Shown here: piece by piece, positions 23,714 to 36,833 of the stretch | Layout of the letters: each line of letters opens with the position of its first letter | Position numbering within the stretch: the first letter of the stretch is position 1 | Source of the DNA: Lepidurus packardi | Lineage: Eukaryota > Arthropoda > Branchiopoda > Notostraca > Triopsidae | Length of the DNA stretch: 64,000 bases | Reading direction: 5' to 3' | NCBI GenBank assembly: GCA_023053545.1 | Contig: JAKZAN010000005.1 | Coordinates: 3,286,001-3,350,000 of the forward strand | Program-made: the position numbers and the translations under genes | The notes under the pieces: generated by a model | Databases searched by the model: none | Seen by the model: only the letters and a program-made list of their open reading frames with translations | What the model was told of the DNA's origin: nothing

Positions 23714-26700
23714 CAGCTTATTATAAAATATCACGTGCGTCTATAAAAGTAAGGTAGGCTCCGACCCTGACATAACCGTGCTTGGTGCAACTGTTACAGT
23801 ATGTGGACTATATAGTATTATAACTGTTACGTTATAAGTACTTTCACTTTTAAGTAACAATTCTTACATAATCCGAAATGTAGATATTTCATTATAATAT
23901 TTGGTATTGAAATGTATGCGTATATTTATGTTATGACGCTACCTTTTTTCAATTGCGGAGGCTTTCCGACGTTTACGTGCACTACGCAGCCCAGACAAAC
24001 GCTACGCCGGCCTAACAAACTTAGTAGGGATAGCGGTTGACAACAAACTCCTACCACGATATTTTGACCAATATCTCATTGCCAGCTGTCGACCAGTACT
24101 ACTATCAAATTGATCTTCGGTGAAGTGTTCACCAAAAAGTGATATTTTTGGGGTCCACAAAATCACACCTAGTCCTTTGCACTTGCAAAACCCATTGCCG
24201 TCTTCCGTCTGCGTCTCTTGGGAAAGTATAGATCCCTAGACCATAACTTCCATTGTTAATACAACTGAAAGTAACACATTAGCTACCACAGCGTTTATAA
24301 TTTGTCTTTGAAAGCAACTTACTTGCCAATTTTTTTCACTAGAACCTACAATGCACTCAGGAAGTCTAACAACGCAAATGAATAACAAAGCGCCCGTAAG
24401 CCACGCCTGTAATGTTTTTCGCCAATGCTATATCACGGCTTTAGTGGCGGGAAAATGCCAAACTTCGCAAAAAAATTCAAAGTTAATTTCAGTGAATAAA
24501 ACAATGTGTAAAATAAGAATTAATCAAAATCTCAATATGCGATTTTGGCGTCTATTATCCTTCTATCAAATGTGGCCCATTGCCCCCCCTCCCCCCCAAA
24601 AAAAGAAAACGGTCCCAAAAAAAACGGTTTAAATACCCTTTCATTCGAAGCTACCTAGTCTAAAAAATTCTCAGAAATACTAACAAGTTTTAACAATTGT
24701 GTTGCCGAGATCGACCACTTTTCCCACTTTTGAGGAGACATTACGAATATTTAGCACACATTTTAATAGTTTTGTCCAGATAACCTTTTCACAAGCTTCG
24801 AAGCAATTTGGACCGTTTTGCTAGGTGTATGCGTCATTACCGTCCGTTTGACATACTACCAATGGTAATTAGTGTAGATTAGCAGTTGTGGACATTTTGC
24901 AACTCCGTGAATTTTTTTTCAGTGTGGTCGGATGGAGTAGTTAAGACTATAATGGTATAACTTCTTACGTCTTGTGAAGAAGTAGAAGATCCCATACGAT
25001 GACAAGCCAAGTTGTTCCCAACAGCTCTTTCCAACGTTGGGGGTGTCACCAAGGGATATAAATTAGCCCTGGTACAAAAAGCGAGATAATAAGTTGCGCT
25101 GTTTTTTCGCTTTTCGCACTAGTTCACACCGTGGAAAGACGACGCTATGAACGTCGAGTAGCGTAACTTCTCGGGGTTCAGCTGCATCTCGCAATGCTAT
25201 TAACTAGTTTTAGAGCCAAGGAACCACGCACGCAAGCTATTTACGTCCCTGTGGAGTCATCGTCCCCCCAAACGATGTTCTTCACTATCAGACCTACATT
25301 GTATCCCTACCCCGCGTACACCCCTAAACCGCTACGCGCGCCTTTGAGGGTTTTGAACACTTCACACCATGGCATAGGATGTGTTGATATAGGAGTAAAG
25401 AGAACTCTCACACAAAAACCCAGAAGTAAAAGGGCACTAGTTCACATTCCACTCATCTTAAAGACCTTCCTCAGAATCCTGGAGGGTACGTTCGTATATC
25501 ACAAACTCTTTCAAATGTCAAGTCCTCTTCGGAAGCCAGTATTATTTGAGCCCTTTAACTTTTCTTGAACCCCTATGAACAACAATGAAAGGGGGCAAAG
25601 ACAAAAAAGCTATTGCATTGGCTTACTTTTTCTTCTTAACTTTCTTTTATCACCAGGGACAATCACTTTGTATCTTTTTTTGACACACCTCGTCTTTTAC
25701 TTAGCAAATGCCTCGGACTATTAAGCTAGAAATAAAGTGATATCCAGAGAATCGTTGCTCAGGAGGGAGGATGACGGAGACTACTTAACAAGGATAGTGG
25801 AAACGGGAGCTTGCTTCATCGAAGCCCGAGCATCAGGTTAAAGTACTTGTGGTGGTTGCTTAGTGAGAAAAGTGATAAGCGTTACAGGAGCTCCACCACC
25901 ACGCAGAGAATGTGGAAGGTAAAGTAACATCCATTGCAGAAAGGCACGTCATTCGGGACGGCTATAGACAAAGGGGATGTAGAAGACAAAGGACCATATG
26001 ATATTGAAAGTGGCAATGACACAAGAAGACACCCTCCAATGATCATTTACGCGGTTCTCGACTCCCACAGGACTGTTGATCTCTCCCCTTTTCTTGAACA
26101 CTATCTCCCGTCCTGGAAGCCAACAAGCGCGTCGGCTTCCAAGGAAACATATATTGCTGCGACAATGTCTCGCTTTGAGGATGAGAAGGGCTCGGTTCCG
26201 TAATTTGAAAGCGTATATAGTGGACTTGTTCCTTTCCCCTTCTCTCTGCCACGGGGAAAATTGTAATCTTCATCATACCAGACAGTGTACCGTTAAAGGC
26301 AAGACTTAACGAGGGATTATAACGTTTTAAGAAATCCCTGGCCAGCAAAACAAAAGCTGTGGATTGCTGGTATTCCTTGCCATCCGCCAAAGCCGAAAAG
26401 TTTCAGTCCTTTCCGCGGAATTCACCCCCTGCGGCGAAAGCCAATATTGCAAAGCCCGAAAGTCTCTGCATTTCCCTGTTCCGGACATTTCTACCCCTCT
26501 AGGGAAAGCTTTTTTGGACCTCCAGGAGGAAAGGGAACGGAAAATGAACACAGGGGTTTCCTTTTCCGTAGACTTGGCTTTGCAAAGAAGCTTAATTTGG
26601 AGGCCATAAGACGCGCGAGGTATTTGAGGACCGTAGGCAATACATTACAGCCTCGGAACTGCTGGGAGAGAAAAGAAAAAGACAGCCTTGTGGCCAAACA

Positions 26701-27951
26701 AACAAGAAAACTACATAGAAAACCACAATAAAAAAGAAAATACACAAGAAAATCTGCCACGTGGCTTCCACTTGCCATGGCTGTACAGCATAAAGGTATG
26801 CCACTACGAATTCCGATTATTTAAAAACTTTGGCTGATGAACGAGCACATGAAACTAAGACGGTTTATTACACTACCCAAGCGCACAAACAGGAGGAAGG
26901 AGAGACGCTCATTTCATTACTAAATAGACCCAAGAGACTCGTCGCTATACAGTCTAAAGCATCCGACATGGGCTTGTAGGGAGGTGCAGCACTGGGAACC
27001 TTTAGCCAAGACGTGATCTACTCGCTCCTGTCCTTTTAAAAGCAATCATCCCAGCGACTTCTTTTTAGGTTCATCAAGTTGATTTTAGTAAGGTCTAACT
27101 TCGCTCTTCGAAAGTCCTGCACATTGTTACAGACGGTAGAAATTGGAAGATATAGTAGGAAAGGCTAGTACTACAAAAGTTGGTAACAATAAGCACAGCT
27201 TTCATCAGGGTCCTTCATCAGAAGTTGATTACTTTCTACATATCTACATTAAAGATTATGAATGTCCGTTAGTCAGCAAGTACCATCCCCGTCCAAAATA
27301 AAAGCTATCGACGTTTCTTCTACGATCAGGCGGGGACTCGTGGCGTTAGCTCAGCGTGTCTTACCAATAGCATAACGAAGAAATAAACTTGATTTCTTAA
27401 GTTTGATTGGTTTGCGATCTTTCAGCTCACTACATATATTCACGCTAAAACGTAAAAAGATCATTGCTGCTTTAGTTAACATTTTTTGAAGCAAGGAGGA
27501 AATAAACATATACTAAAATCAAATTTCCTTCATTTTTTTCAGCGATTTCAGAGCAATATTTGGGGTAAAGGAGTTTCCGTAAACGCAAGTTAGGAAAGAC
27601 GGGGCCGAAATGTTATTCTAGTGGCTTTCAGAAACGAAAAGAAACATAAAGCAAATGTATAAGCCCAGAAAGAAGCCTGACTGAAGAAAAATTGGTTTAG
27701 CGCTTCAAATTCTAATGTGGAAGTTTTCTTCGTTTGGCAGAAGTTAGTGAAGGTGAATTTGACGATTCTAATATGCCTTTTTTTCCATGCTAGGAAGGAG
27801 TAATTACTGTTAAGAGAAGACAGCCAATGTGTTAGCAGAGTGGCAGTCATACAAAGTTCACCAATTGATATTTCTGTGACCAAAAAATGTAGAGAAAAAA
27901 TGTGAAAAAAACTGAAAAAAAAGTAGTTTGAGTTTCTTTACGTTAGGTCTG
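23714..27951. other. Gene-poor spacer
   Basis: No recognised gene. It contains a C-run followed by an A-run near 24582-24605 and overlapping short ORFs at 25.2-26.8 kb with no domain signature. Confidence 0.5.
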
Positions 27952-28142
27952 CAGTCCCGAAACTATGCGCTTGGAGGCTTGCAGGGCGCTGCGAAAGATT
28001 CGTATAATTGCATAGATGCAGCAATTATATAGGCCTATGTTCTAATGGGCGCCGCGCGAGCTGGGGATATGTTCTAAGGGGCGCCGCGGCGAATTGGGGA
28101 TACTGTTAGTGCGCCGCGAACGAAAAAGTTTGAGAACCCCTG
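27952..28142. mobile_element. hAT-type MITE, copy 1 (degraded left end)
   Basis: About 190 bp very similar to 49590-49792. The right end reads TTTGAGAACCCCTG, the complement of the CAGGGGTTCTCAAA terminus typical of Charlie-like hAT elements. The left end (CAGTCCCGAAACTATGCG) has diverged. The interior has GC-rich blocks with repeated CGCCGCG and a CAATTATATAGGCCTATGTTCTAA core shared by both copies. Flanking 8-mers do not match convincingly, so this is the older copy. Confidence 0.75.
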
Positions 28143-29933
28143 CGTTATGCCCTTTTTGATCTCTTTGGACAGGACTGCACTATTTCCAATCCCATCAGCA
28201 GGAGAGCGAAACACGAATTAAGGTCTAATTTTTAACTTTTCATTTTTAAAAGTCATGTTGTCACTTTTCATGAACAAATCCTCTTTTTCTAAGCCCTCCG
28301 CAGAAAATTCAATCAAACGTTGGAATCAAGCAGCTTCGGATGCATGCTTTATCTCAAACTATACACCTTCCCCCTCATAAATGCAATTTACGAGCGCCCT
28401 CTTTGAAGAACGGGTTACACAATTCCTCTGCTGCGTCTCCCACAAGACTTCCTTTCGTCATCACGGTTTTCTCTCCGCTCCAGCCTCCCTCGAACGTTTT
28501 AGAATTCCTTATTCACTAAAAAACAAAGTAAAGAGAGCTTTCTTTTTTCTTTTCCGGCTCCAAGCCTCCCCCCTTCCTATAGTCTTGTGTTTGTGCGCTT
28601 ATACCTTGCTGTCAGGTTGTCATGATGGGAAGAACAGACATTAGTGTAGGACTTGGAAACCTCCATCGCATCGATTTGCTTGTATGTAACCACCACGACT
28701 TTCACATAAAAGCGTTCAACCTGTCATGGGTGCCTTCCTTTCACGCTAAAGCTTGTTCAATTACCGGACTTATCGTCTTTTCTGGAAGCAAAGGTGCCCC
28801 TGTCTCCAAGTAAAGAACAGCGAGCGAGAGGGATTTACGCCAGGATTCAAACCTTCGTCCCCACCCCATTTGTATGCAACGTACTATTGCCAATTTTTTT
28901 GCCGACAAGCTAGCCGAGGGCTTTTCATGGGCTTTACTTTCATCTCTTGACTCTCCTTATAGGCTGGAGCAAGTCGAAAGTTCTCTAAGAAAAACATAAT
29001 GTGCGAGGTCGCCCGCAGTGACCGCGATCAAGCGCCAAGGCTGCGTCAAAATGCAGGTATATTAGAAGAGCACACAAATGACGCTCGATAACTCTGAATT
29101 AGCCGACGACATACACAATATACAGTACACCCGAACCTCGAACGAAGAGAACAACAAGCAAGCGATTAGGTCCCATACTAAACGAAGTACATGCGTGAAA
29201 AGACGTAGAAATAGGAGTAATTGGATTGCTGCTCACGGCTTCGTTGATCTTATTGTGGCTAGACAACCTCACACTTTACGCCGTGCGAGGCTAGCCACAC
29301 TATATGTGTTGCCGTACTGTCCTTCGGGAATTACCCCATTGTGGGCATGTGTCAGGATGCCGGTACCCTTCGCGGGCCGACTCGGACCTAACGTTCAAGA
29401 GGAAAGCCTTGAGCTACTCCGAGATGAAGCCTAAGCAAGCTCTAAATTTACGTATGACTGCTCAAAGATTCCAGGACCACAAAAGTCGAAAAACAAAATA
29501 GTCCGCTTGCACCTAATTCGTTGCCGTCACTCACTTCTACTCCACACGTCTGTTCTAACTCGAGACCAAAACCAAACCTATACAACCTGAAGCCCCTCCT
29601 AACCTACGTGCCTACGCATAAGGTATTACTGGGGTTCTCCGGTCTTCGGAGGGAGGAAGAGAGAGAAAGATCTCTCTCTATAGGATGCTATAAAGTAGGA
29701 TTCTCGTCCCTGAAAGGATGTGTTTTTTGGGGGCGTAGGGCCTAAGGGATGCACTAAAGATCCCTCCTTGTAAAGGAAAGCAATACAACTTAAACTGCAG
29801 TTGCTGCCTGTTGACTACGGATAGAATCGGCTATCGGCTTCTTATACACAGTATTAGTCTGTCCAAGAAATAGGCTACCGAGCGAAGTAATAGGAAGACA
29901 AAGTAAGACGACGAGGCTCTTTTTAGGAATATA
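28143..29933. other. Gene-poor spacer
   Basis: No recognised gene. A 118-codon ORF at 29078-29434 (plus) has a basic N-terminal half but no recognisable domain. A strong inverted repeat lies at 29255-29298. Confidence 0.5.
29255..29298. repeat. Inverted repeat / potential hairpin
   Basis: GTGGCTAG at 29255 is perfectly complementary to CTAGCCAC at 29291. Just inside, CCTC-CAC pairs with GTG-GAGG with one bulge. This would form a stable stem with a short loop. No RNA family is recognised. Confidence 0.5.
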
Positions 29934-30344
29934 CAGTAAAATGTCGCTATAACGTACACAGGGTATAACGAACAATCAGCTATTGTGTAATGTACAAGGT
30001 CCACTGGCCCCGGCGAAATGCCTATGTAAATGAAAGGGAAAAAATCGGCTATAACGTATTCCGTATTCGCCTATAACGTATTTTCGCTTGTAGTGGACAA
30101 AAATTGAGGTCCCTTGGGCCATTTACACATGCTTTTTTTGTTCGGCTATAGTGAACACCAACAGTGCCGTGCGGTAACGCATGAAAAACACCAGCTCAAG
30201 AGGAGCACGGGTTCCTCGATAAAAATTTTCATAATGGTGTCGCGCTCAAACCCCTCCCACTGGCCATTTGCTATTTACGTACAATCGGCTATAACGTAGA
30301 AATTTTTCGTCCCCTTGCGTGTACGTTATAGCGAGATTTTGCTG
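29934..30344. mobile_element. Pogo/Tigger-like MITE (element C)
   Basis: 411-bp TA-flanked element. The left end begins CAGTAAAATGTCGCTATAAC and the reverse complement of the right begins CAGCAAAATCTCGCTATAAC, followed in both by GTACAC. Internal copies of a CTATAACGTA motif occur near 30047, 30070 and 30288. There is no coding capacity. The ends differ from elements A and B, so it is a separate subfamily. Confidence 0.8.
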
Positions 30345-30407
30345 TAGTTTGTTACTTATTCATTATTTGTTTCTATTCCTATTTGCAAAGGAGTCCCAAG
30401 CATTGCC

Positions 30408-30454
30408 CTCACCTTACGGGAACCGCCGGTAGCTTTTACTTTGGACAGAATAGT
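30408..30454 (+). repeat. Short dispersed repeat, copy 2
   Basis: Matches 22478-22525 as described there. It sits 64 bp beyond the right end of element C and is not part of that element's inverted repeats. Confidence 0.45.
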
Positions 30455-33400
30455 GTGCATACTGGTTGATAGAAGTGCTTTTCTTGGAACCGAACCTTTT
30501 TAGTTCTCACGTAGGACGGTGACAATCATACAGCATCAGCCGTGGGAATGTGCCTATTGCCCAGGACGAATACGAAGTTGATTTGGAGTGAGCTTGGGCA
30601 GCAGATTCTAAGAAAAAGATCAGGAGAGTAGTCTCACATGGGCTGCACAGACAGCCGTGCATATAAACATCGATCGCGAGCTTCGTTTGACGCGCCAGAA
30701 GAAGTACCAACAGTAAATATACACAAATACAATACTTAGATAAACGAGAAAAAAGCCGCAAAAGGCGGACCAGTTAGCGATGCATTTTGGGATACGGTTA
30801 CCAACCGGGACTAACAGCTAACGATCTATTTATCTGTACTTTGACTCTAACGACCTCAAGGAAGCTCGGGCTGCAGGGGCTCCACGGTTGGCCAAGCTGG
30901 ATCATCCGAGCGCAACAGCGATTTTCACGAAAGGCGAGCCACGAGAGTACTTCTTCTATCACCAAAAGCAAGCCATCTTCGTTTCTACATCTAAGGCTAT
31001 GTCGATCTTGATTTTCAAAATGGGAACAAAACCAGCCCTTGGAAAAAAAAGAAAAGAGGATGAAGAAGAGCTCCGAGATCTTGTTGAAGACGCGGGTACT
31101 GGGAGATCGAGGCCCTTAGAATTACAGGGTGGGCAAAGGGACCCCAGCAAAAAAAAATTGTACAACAGAAAGCCGGTGTCATGGACCAAAAAGTTCATAA
31201 ATAAGTGATATCCTCCATTATTCATAAGATGGCTTCGCAAGAGAAATTCATGTCCAGCAACGACTTTTATTCTGCACACTTTCCAAACCAAATCAGAGAC
31301 CTTTTGCTAGCCCTGCGGCTTTTCATAAATATAAGAGCAGCGAAAGAAGCTATTCGCGTCGCTTGGGATCCTCAAATTAAGGAAACGCAGGAAACCGACG
31401 TTTTCTGGATTGTTGACAATGAAATAGGGTGCACCTAGCTTTGACTAACTCGCTGGCTTCCCAGGACAGAGAAGAAATACTTCAGGACAGAAATGGTCCC
31501 GGGCACAATCTCCTTCCTATATAACTTTGGAAAACTTAAAGAGAGTATTAAGCTAACCCATGCTTTGGTGGGTTCGCCTGACGCTTCCCTGGGAGTTGAG
31601 ATGAAGAGGAGCGTGACACTCTCCAGCCCTAACAACAACAGACCTCCAACTTTTGCTTGATAAGCAAGTCAATTTCTCCTGGTCCGTCGAGCTAATAATT
31701 TGCATTGTCAAATCAAATCGGACGGATTTTTCTTGGCGCATCTGCTCCTCGTACGAACAAAAGGGGCCAAAATCATTCGTGGGAATCTAACTCTCCAGAG
31801 AAAAGAAAAAGGGGAATTACAACCAGTTTGAAGGGAAAGAACGGGCGCCATCATTTCACATGGAGTTGTTGCCGAGATCGAAGTCCTGTAGGAGGAACTC
31901 ACATTCTACTGAAAAACTTTCGTCCGAAGCTTGTTTCATTAAAGAATCTCTCATCGATCTCCTTCAAAAGCTGTTAGTCGACGAACTTTTGGCGTCAACT
32001 TTTCAAACGCTTGGCTGTGTTAGGCCCAAAAGGCGGAACGAGGCTGAAAAGAGTAGAACTGCAGATCCAAAATATAAAGGCTTTTAAGATACTTTGCTTC
32101 TTAGGACTCCCGGAAATACTCCATCTCACCGGCGCAATTCCCGTATGCCGTCTTAAAGGTTTTTTACATTGAGAAACTGTCAAGTTTCCGGTATTGCTCT
32201 CGCTTTCACCTTTCTTTTTTTCCGGTGCTTATCCATATAACTTGGAGGATGTAGGCATTCCCGACATAATCACACGTTTGCATTAAGGCATCGCCATTTC
32301 TCCTCAGGCATGTAATTATGTAACCAGAATACGAAACCTGTTCTCCTAAACTTCACAACGCCACGCAGTCAAGCAAAACATAAGAAAAGTTGTCTCGTTT
32401 TTGTTTTGTTTTTTTAGATATTTTTCTTTTAAACAAGGTTGAACAAAACCATGAAAACTTGGGAAGAAGCTTACAGTGTCTTCATTTTTCTATATTTTTC
32501 TTTTTTTTTTAAAAAAAAAAGAGAGAAAAGAAAGTACCCTGCACCCTTAAACTTGCAAGTCTAAAATTTTTTGTCTTTTTTTTGTCACGTCACTTGCCGT
32601 CTTGGAAGACCCACATCCCGCCATAGGAACAACAACGAGTTTGAAGAAGCTACATCTTAACGCTCTTACGGGCATGTGAGTCCTTCCTTGTAACAACCTG
32701 CTGAACGCGAACGGTAAATTGTCGGTCAAGATGGATCTTTTTAAGCCTGACTTTGCTCTGTATAGGAACAAGGCTGAAACACGTTAACTAACTCAAAGTA
32801 CCCTGCACGACGTTAAACTACTATACAACACCCAAACAGTTGCGTGGTTTTCCGAGGCTGTGTGGTAAAAGCAGCGATATGGCAAAAACGTTCGACCCCA
32901 GGTCTTCCGGATCGTGAACAAGGGTAGAAAAACAAATTAAGTACAGCCAGTATCATGTACTAGAAATATACATCCCCTTCCGTAATATGGGAAAAACCCG
33001 ACAATATTGTTATGTAACGTTACCAGGTAACCTATTAGTAACTGGCTTATATACTATCCACTGACGCAGACGTGAAAAGGAAACAATGATGGGGATGGGT
33101 GAGCATCACGGATATCTGGAGCTCAAGTCCGTAGCAATAAGGTGTACTTCGCAAAAGCTGATATATTTCTACAAACGGTTTTCTTCATCGATTGCTGCCG
33201 CGGTGTTCAACTCGTATAAATGCACTATAGGCCTACATAGTGCAATTCTCAAACCTCATAGACGAAGGATGGAAAAGGAGGCAGAAAAAGCATTCGGAAG
33301 TTTTGGGTTGAAGACATTTACGCGTCAGATCAATAGTGATGGAACATAACGCTTAAAAGGGGCACTTTAACCCATTTGCCCCATCAAACAGATCGTGAAG

Positions 33401-36400
33401 GACGGAGCGGTTAAAAGAGTTGGTTCCTTGAAGAGCGACAATGAAAGGAATAAACCTCATGACAGCGGTCCTTTCGGTTTTCCTCCACTATACAGCGACG
33501 TTGGTGTTGTACGTTTCGTTGCTTTCGCCCGTTGCCAGCTTCTTCGCACATGTCACTCATCGATCTGCTTGGCGAAGAGACCTCGTGGGTAGCATACAGT
33601 CGTATAACAAGGGGGACAACATAGGCTCTTGAAAATGTAACACAATCATCCCCTCATCCTTCTCTCCCTCCTATTATGTCTATCTTGACCCGAGAAAAGG
33701 CAGTCGAGCTCGTCTTTGGTGTTCTTTATAAAAGCAGAAATCTTGCGAAGAAGAAAGTGGGCTGAAAAAAAGTGGGCTGTAGAACCATAAATCACGCCTT
33801 CATTCTTTAGTAGAAAATGCTGCGCTTTTCCCTTTTTTGGCTGTGGTGACACGAACCGAAGAGATATTTGGCAAAAGGCATGGGTTGCCGTTCGGGGAGT
33901 CATATGCGAAATCGTTGGCAGCTATCGAGAGCCGGCAGGCGTACTGGCGGGGAGGCTTGGTAGCCCATTAAGGAAGGTGTTGCAAGTCACCGGAGATCGA
34001 GTTGCTGTATGTAGAAAGCGGAAGATTGCTGTTGCTGTTTGCGTAAAGGAAAAGCAGTTCATGCATAATGCAAGCGCAAGAAACGGATTCCCAATTTCGT
34101 CTCATCAAGGTTGACAAGGGTTGCCTGAGCGAGTGTACCATTCCAAGAGAAACACAAAGACCAGCTTCCCTTCAAGGGGCTGTAGCATGGTTTGTATATT
34201 GCTTCAACGGTTACATAGCCAAACGATGCTTCTACTCCACCCCTCCACTCAGCAGCTCCTTGATTCCTTACTCGCCATTCTTTTGAACGGGTCACCATAT
34301 TAAATAAGCATGCAACCAAGTGTAGGCGCCGAATTACCCGCTCAGGATATAGCGAGTCATTTGCTCGACTTGCATGACTATCCCTTTTAGGACGAATAAA
34401 ACAATCCCATTACTATTGAAAGGCGGGAAGTAGACAACAGAGCGTTGAGCTCACGTGCCAGATTTTCCACAGATCGCTTTCCTACAGCTCCCACCAAAAC
34501 AAAAACGGAAGAAAAAAATTTACCAGAAATAAGCAAAACCTCTCAGCAACTCTCTCTGCCTAGTTCGCTCTAAATGCTGCAGTTTCAATTGCAATACCGA
34601 AAAGAACATCCGAAAGTTCGCTTTAAGTAGCCAATTCAATAACAACAATTTTAAATCAATCACAACATCAAAGCGAAAAGACCTCTTCTCCTACAAATAT
34701 ATATAAATAAAAATATACCAAACCTATTTGTGTTTTTTGACGTCAGAGCGAATAACAGTTTTCAGTGGCTTTTTCGGTCGTATTTCTTTTTATTTCTGAA
34801 TGTCAGCTGTCTACCAATCGCAGTCTTCAACCAACCACAGAACCCAGGACAGTTAAAATACCCTGATGCGGCTGCTATAACGCGCTGCAGCGAAGCAAGT
34901 CGCGAAGGACGCCCGCCAGTTTCGCTGCCGTACTTTCGTATAAAGATGAAATTGCATCGCAACACACCAGCCAGTACATTCGTTGAGTGCCGAACGACTC
35001 CCAACTTCTCCTCGGAATCGGTGCGCTCCTTGTACATTTGTGGCAAGTGTACAACAATAACGCTTAGGTTAGACGGAAAAGAAACATTCCAAGGCCAGGA
35101 ATCCTCACAGTTTAATCAGTGTAGAATAATCCTGTGCGTGTGCCATTTAATTCCAGTAAATCAACCGAATCTTTACGTGATCCATAAACACTGAAACTTC
35201 GAACAGCCGGTTCGTCGATGCACCAAGTTTGCAAGCGAAGTTCTATTTCGAGAGCTCCCACTCTTGGTTCACAAAAGCCTAGATTCTCCCTCTATATGGC
35301 CTCATAACTCAATTTGCTTCCGCTGAACGGAGGACATGAGGCGAATGTTTATACCTTTCATCCTAATGACCGTTAAGTGTTTCCTTTTAATTAAACTTTC
35401 TGCCTGCTGTACTGAGAAATCCCATCACCTTCCTTACTTTTGCATTCATACAAAGGAGATCATTCGAGAGTGAGTTGCGGGTTCTTCCTCTTGACAGCTA
35501 TATAGGAGCCTCCTCCGTTAACCGGTTGTCTTAGGCAAGCTACACGGACCCTGTCGTGCTGGTTTATTCACCAGAGGTACAATATAAAGCTTGTTAATAG
35601 TCTATGAACAGCTCGGCAGGAATGAAACGCCAAGCGAAGCGACAGGGCGGAAAATGCAGATTTGATTAACAGACAGCCATGTCATTACTGCCGTACCAGG
35701 AAGTCTAATCATGTTACCCTCAAAAGGGCAATAACAGTACAGGAGACTTGTCCTAGTAAGGTACCAGAACCGAAAAGGGTACACACCAGCTCTTCCAGTT
35801 AACACCAGTGCTACCCAATATGATCCCTTTTTACGCAGATCATAAAGATCGAAATTGAAGTCAGGTTTGGCTTTCCGTGAACTCCAAGCAAGATGAGCTC
35901 CCAAACATAATAGGCTCCCTCAGGGCTTTGTTTGCGTACTGTGATCTGTGGACGTTGGACAACATCGGGTAATGAAACCTAAAACCTGCAAAGCCAAAAG
36001 CCACTTGATTGGGTTGTCCTCTCCAGCGTCCATCAGCAGAGCCTGCACGCGGAATACGGACTCCCGTCACGTCTGAAAAACCTTGCTGGTTATCAGACAC
36101 CCTATTCCCTCCTGGTCGCACAACCCATTCTACCCTGCATGACACGCCAGGGAAGTCACCATAAAGGGGTAGTACACCCCACGGAGAGAATGCACTCCCT
36201 GAATTCCCTGGAGTTAACTTTACCGAAAGCCAACCACGTTCTCCAGCTCATCAGAATTCCTCATTAGAGACTAATAAATCCCAAGGATGCGACATGAAGC
36301 TCGCACTGTGACCCACGCTGGACCAGAACAAACGAGATTCCCATCCATTTGCCAGGAAGACAGTCTCGACCGTGCTGTTCCCAACGATCCTACCTCAACA

Positions 36401-36833
36401 AGAAAGACAATAAAAAAAATTGCAACCCACAAAATCTTGTATGCCACCGGGGCTTTCAGAAGCTATCCAAAGGAATAACGAGAAAACCCTACCCAATACA
36501 AAAGAAATTACCACAGATAACAACCGCTCACTTTTCAAGGTATTCGTTGAGATGTGACTATTGTTGAAAAGCAGACAATACTTAGCAGAATGCAGCAGAC
36601 GGCTTGCAGCAGCTTATGAAAATAAAGAAAGAGAAAGGAAGAGAAAAGCGGGAGGAATCTGAGAGAAAAAACACTGAACAATAGTAATGGAAACCTTTCA
36701 ATGAGTTTTCGCCTGCTATCATCTCGTTGGCTACAGAGGCGAATTTCCTCGTGCTAGCGTACTTCCGACACGAGCGTAAGCATCAAGCGGATGCTGACGA
36801 GCCGATTTTCCCTAAAACGCCTGCTTTCCCGAA
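30455..36833. other. Gene-poor spacer upstream of the TARP-like gene
   Basis: No recognised gene. ORFs at 30888-31208, 31205-31438, 34730-35194 and similar lack family signatures and splice-consistent partners. A mirror T/A homopolymer tract occurs at about 32496-32520. The right part is the presumed promoter region of the TARP-like gene. Confidence 0.5.

Noticed and set aside
27340-27425. tRNA-like A box (GTTAGCTCAGCGTG)
   Set aside because: No matching B box with pairing T-stem and no cloverleaf could be drawn at the expected spacing.
28836-28870. tRNA B-box-like sequence on the minus strand (GGTTTGAATCC)
   Set aside because: Flanking bases do not pair as a T-stem and no A box lies at the right distance.
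34730-35194. 154-codon ORF in the spacer
   Set aside because: No domain, no splice partners, and a similar-length frame is open on the opposite strand; most likely chance.
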